Source: Cycloclasticus sp. (lineage in GTDB: Bacteria; Pseudomonadota; Gammaproteobacteria; Methylococcales; Cycloclasticaceae). From it: 42,388 nt of DNA. The stretch spans positions 1 through 42,388 of the forward strand of contig NVUJ01000020.1 in assembly GCA_002733135.1 (NCBI GenBank), read 5' to 3'. The notes under the pieces were generated by a model. That model did no database searches. It saw only the letters and a list, made by a program, of their open reading frames with translations, and was not told the origin of the DNA. A program made the translations under genes and the position numbers. Positions 42,279-42,388 of this stretch are shown here, piece by piece. Position 1 is the stretch's first letter, and each line of letters starts with the position of its first letter.

Positions 42279-42388
42279 TGTTACCAACAATGCAAAACTG
42301 AGCCACCCCAACGGTTGAAAAGTGAGCCACATGACTCACACTGATGCTTTCCATAATGAGGAGCATCATGATCACACTAGAGGAACTC
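42279..42388 (+). mobile_element. IS21-family insertion sequence, left end (partial)
   Basis: Foreign sequence begins with TGTTACCAACAATGC exactly where the CRISPR repeat breaks. It contains two related blocks, CAAAACTGAGCCAC and GAAAAGTGAGCCAC, the kind of repeated terminal transposase-binding sites typical of IS21 elements. A transposase start follows. The element continues outside the window, so its right end and target duplication cannot be seen. Confidence 0.75.
42368..42388 (+). CDS. istA: Start of IS21-family transposase IstA (partial)
   Basis: ATG at 42368 opens a frame reading MITLEEL to the window edge, preceded by GAGGAG (42358-42363). Only seven codons are visible. The assignment rests on the insertion-sequence end just upstream. 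Confidence 0.45.

Overview
The window looks like chromosomal DNA of a moderately AT-rich gammaproteobacterium. The clues are the gene order yceD-rpmF-fabH-fabD-fabG-acpP-fabF-pabC-mltG-tmk-holB-pilZ-tatD, an E. coli-type nickel glyoxalase, MtaB, and a dif site almost identical to the enterobacterial one. A Thiotrichales/Piscirickettsiaceae-like host (Cycloclasticus or Methylophaga type) would fit, but that is an impression from gene content and not a measurement.

Layout. (1) 1-3917, minus strand: a three-gene alpha-keto acid dehydrogenase operon (E1 alpha, E1 beta, E2), a membrane-tethered thioredoxin, and, cut by the window edge, a small membrane protein behind a MerR-type promoter. (2) 4114-7405: a NodI/NodJ-like ABC exporter, a lytic transglycosylase, glyoxalase I, and a Maf nucleotide pyrophosphatase on the minus strand. 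(3) 7431-19459, plus strand: the fatty-acid/folate/cell-wall cluster. plsX is missing between rpmF and fabH, and pabB is inserted before pabC. (4) 19451-26820: MtaB, then a lipid-related group made of an acyltransferase fused to an alpha/beta-hydrolase, an Sfp-type phosphopantetheinyl transferase, a fatty acyl-AMP ligase carrying its own acyl carrier domain, and an LpxL-family acyltransferase. (5) 26881-35301: a membrane nucleoside-gate protein, MazG, a cold shock protein, IspG, a CPA1 antiporter, a class V aminotransferase, a glycerophosphodiester phosphodiesterase and a MATE exporter. (6) 35464-41891: a 6.4-kb filamentous prophage (inovirus) between two dif-like XerC/XerD sites exactly 6,400 bp apart. 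It has Zot, a DUF2523/pVI-like protein, a pIII-like adsorption protein, a pVIII-like coat protein, two unlisted mini membrane proteins, a ssDNA-binding protein, a rolling-circle Rep and two HTH regulators. (7) 41897-42278: the trailer end of a type I-E CRISPR array (six complete repeats, six spacers), five bases from the right dif-like site and cut inside its seventh repeat by an IS21-family element that runs off the window.

The most interesting point is the prophage-dif-CRISPR junction. The right attachment site is the last 28 bases of the phage repressor reading frame. In the integrated form the repressor ends on a stop codon supplied at the site. If the two sites are rejoined on paper to give the circular phage, the frame stays open for 18 more codons and ends 5 bp before the second regulator. 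Integration would therefore shorten the repressor and detach it from its downstream partner. This resembles the integration-dependent immunity of some mycobacteriophages, here apparently using host XerCD instead of a phage integrase. The dif site also implies that the window lies at the chromosome terminus, and the mostly rightward genes on its left fit a replichore heading towards it.
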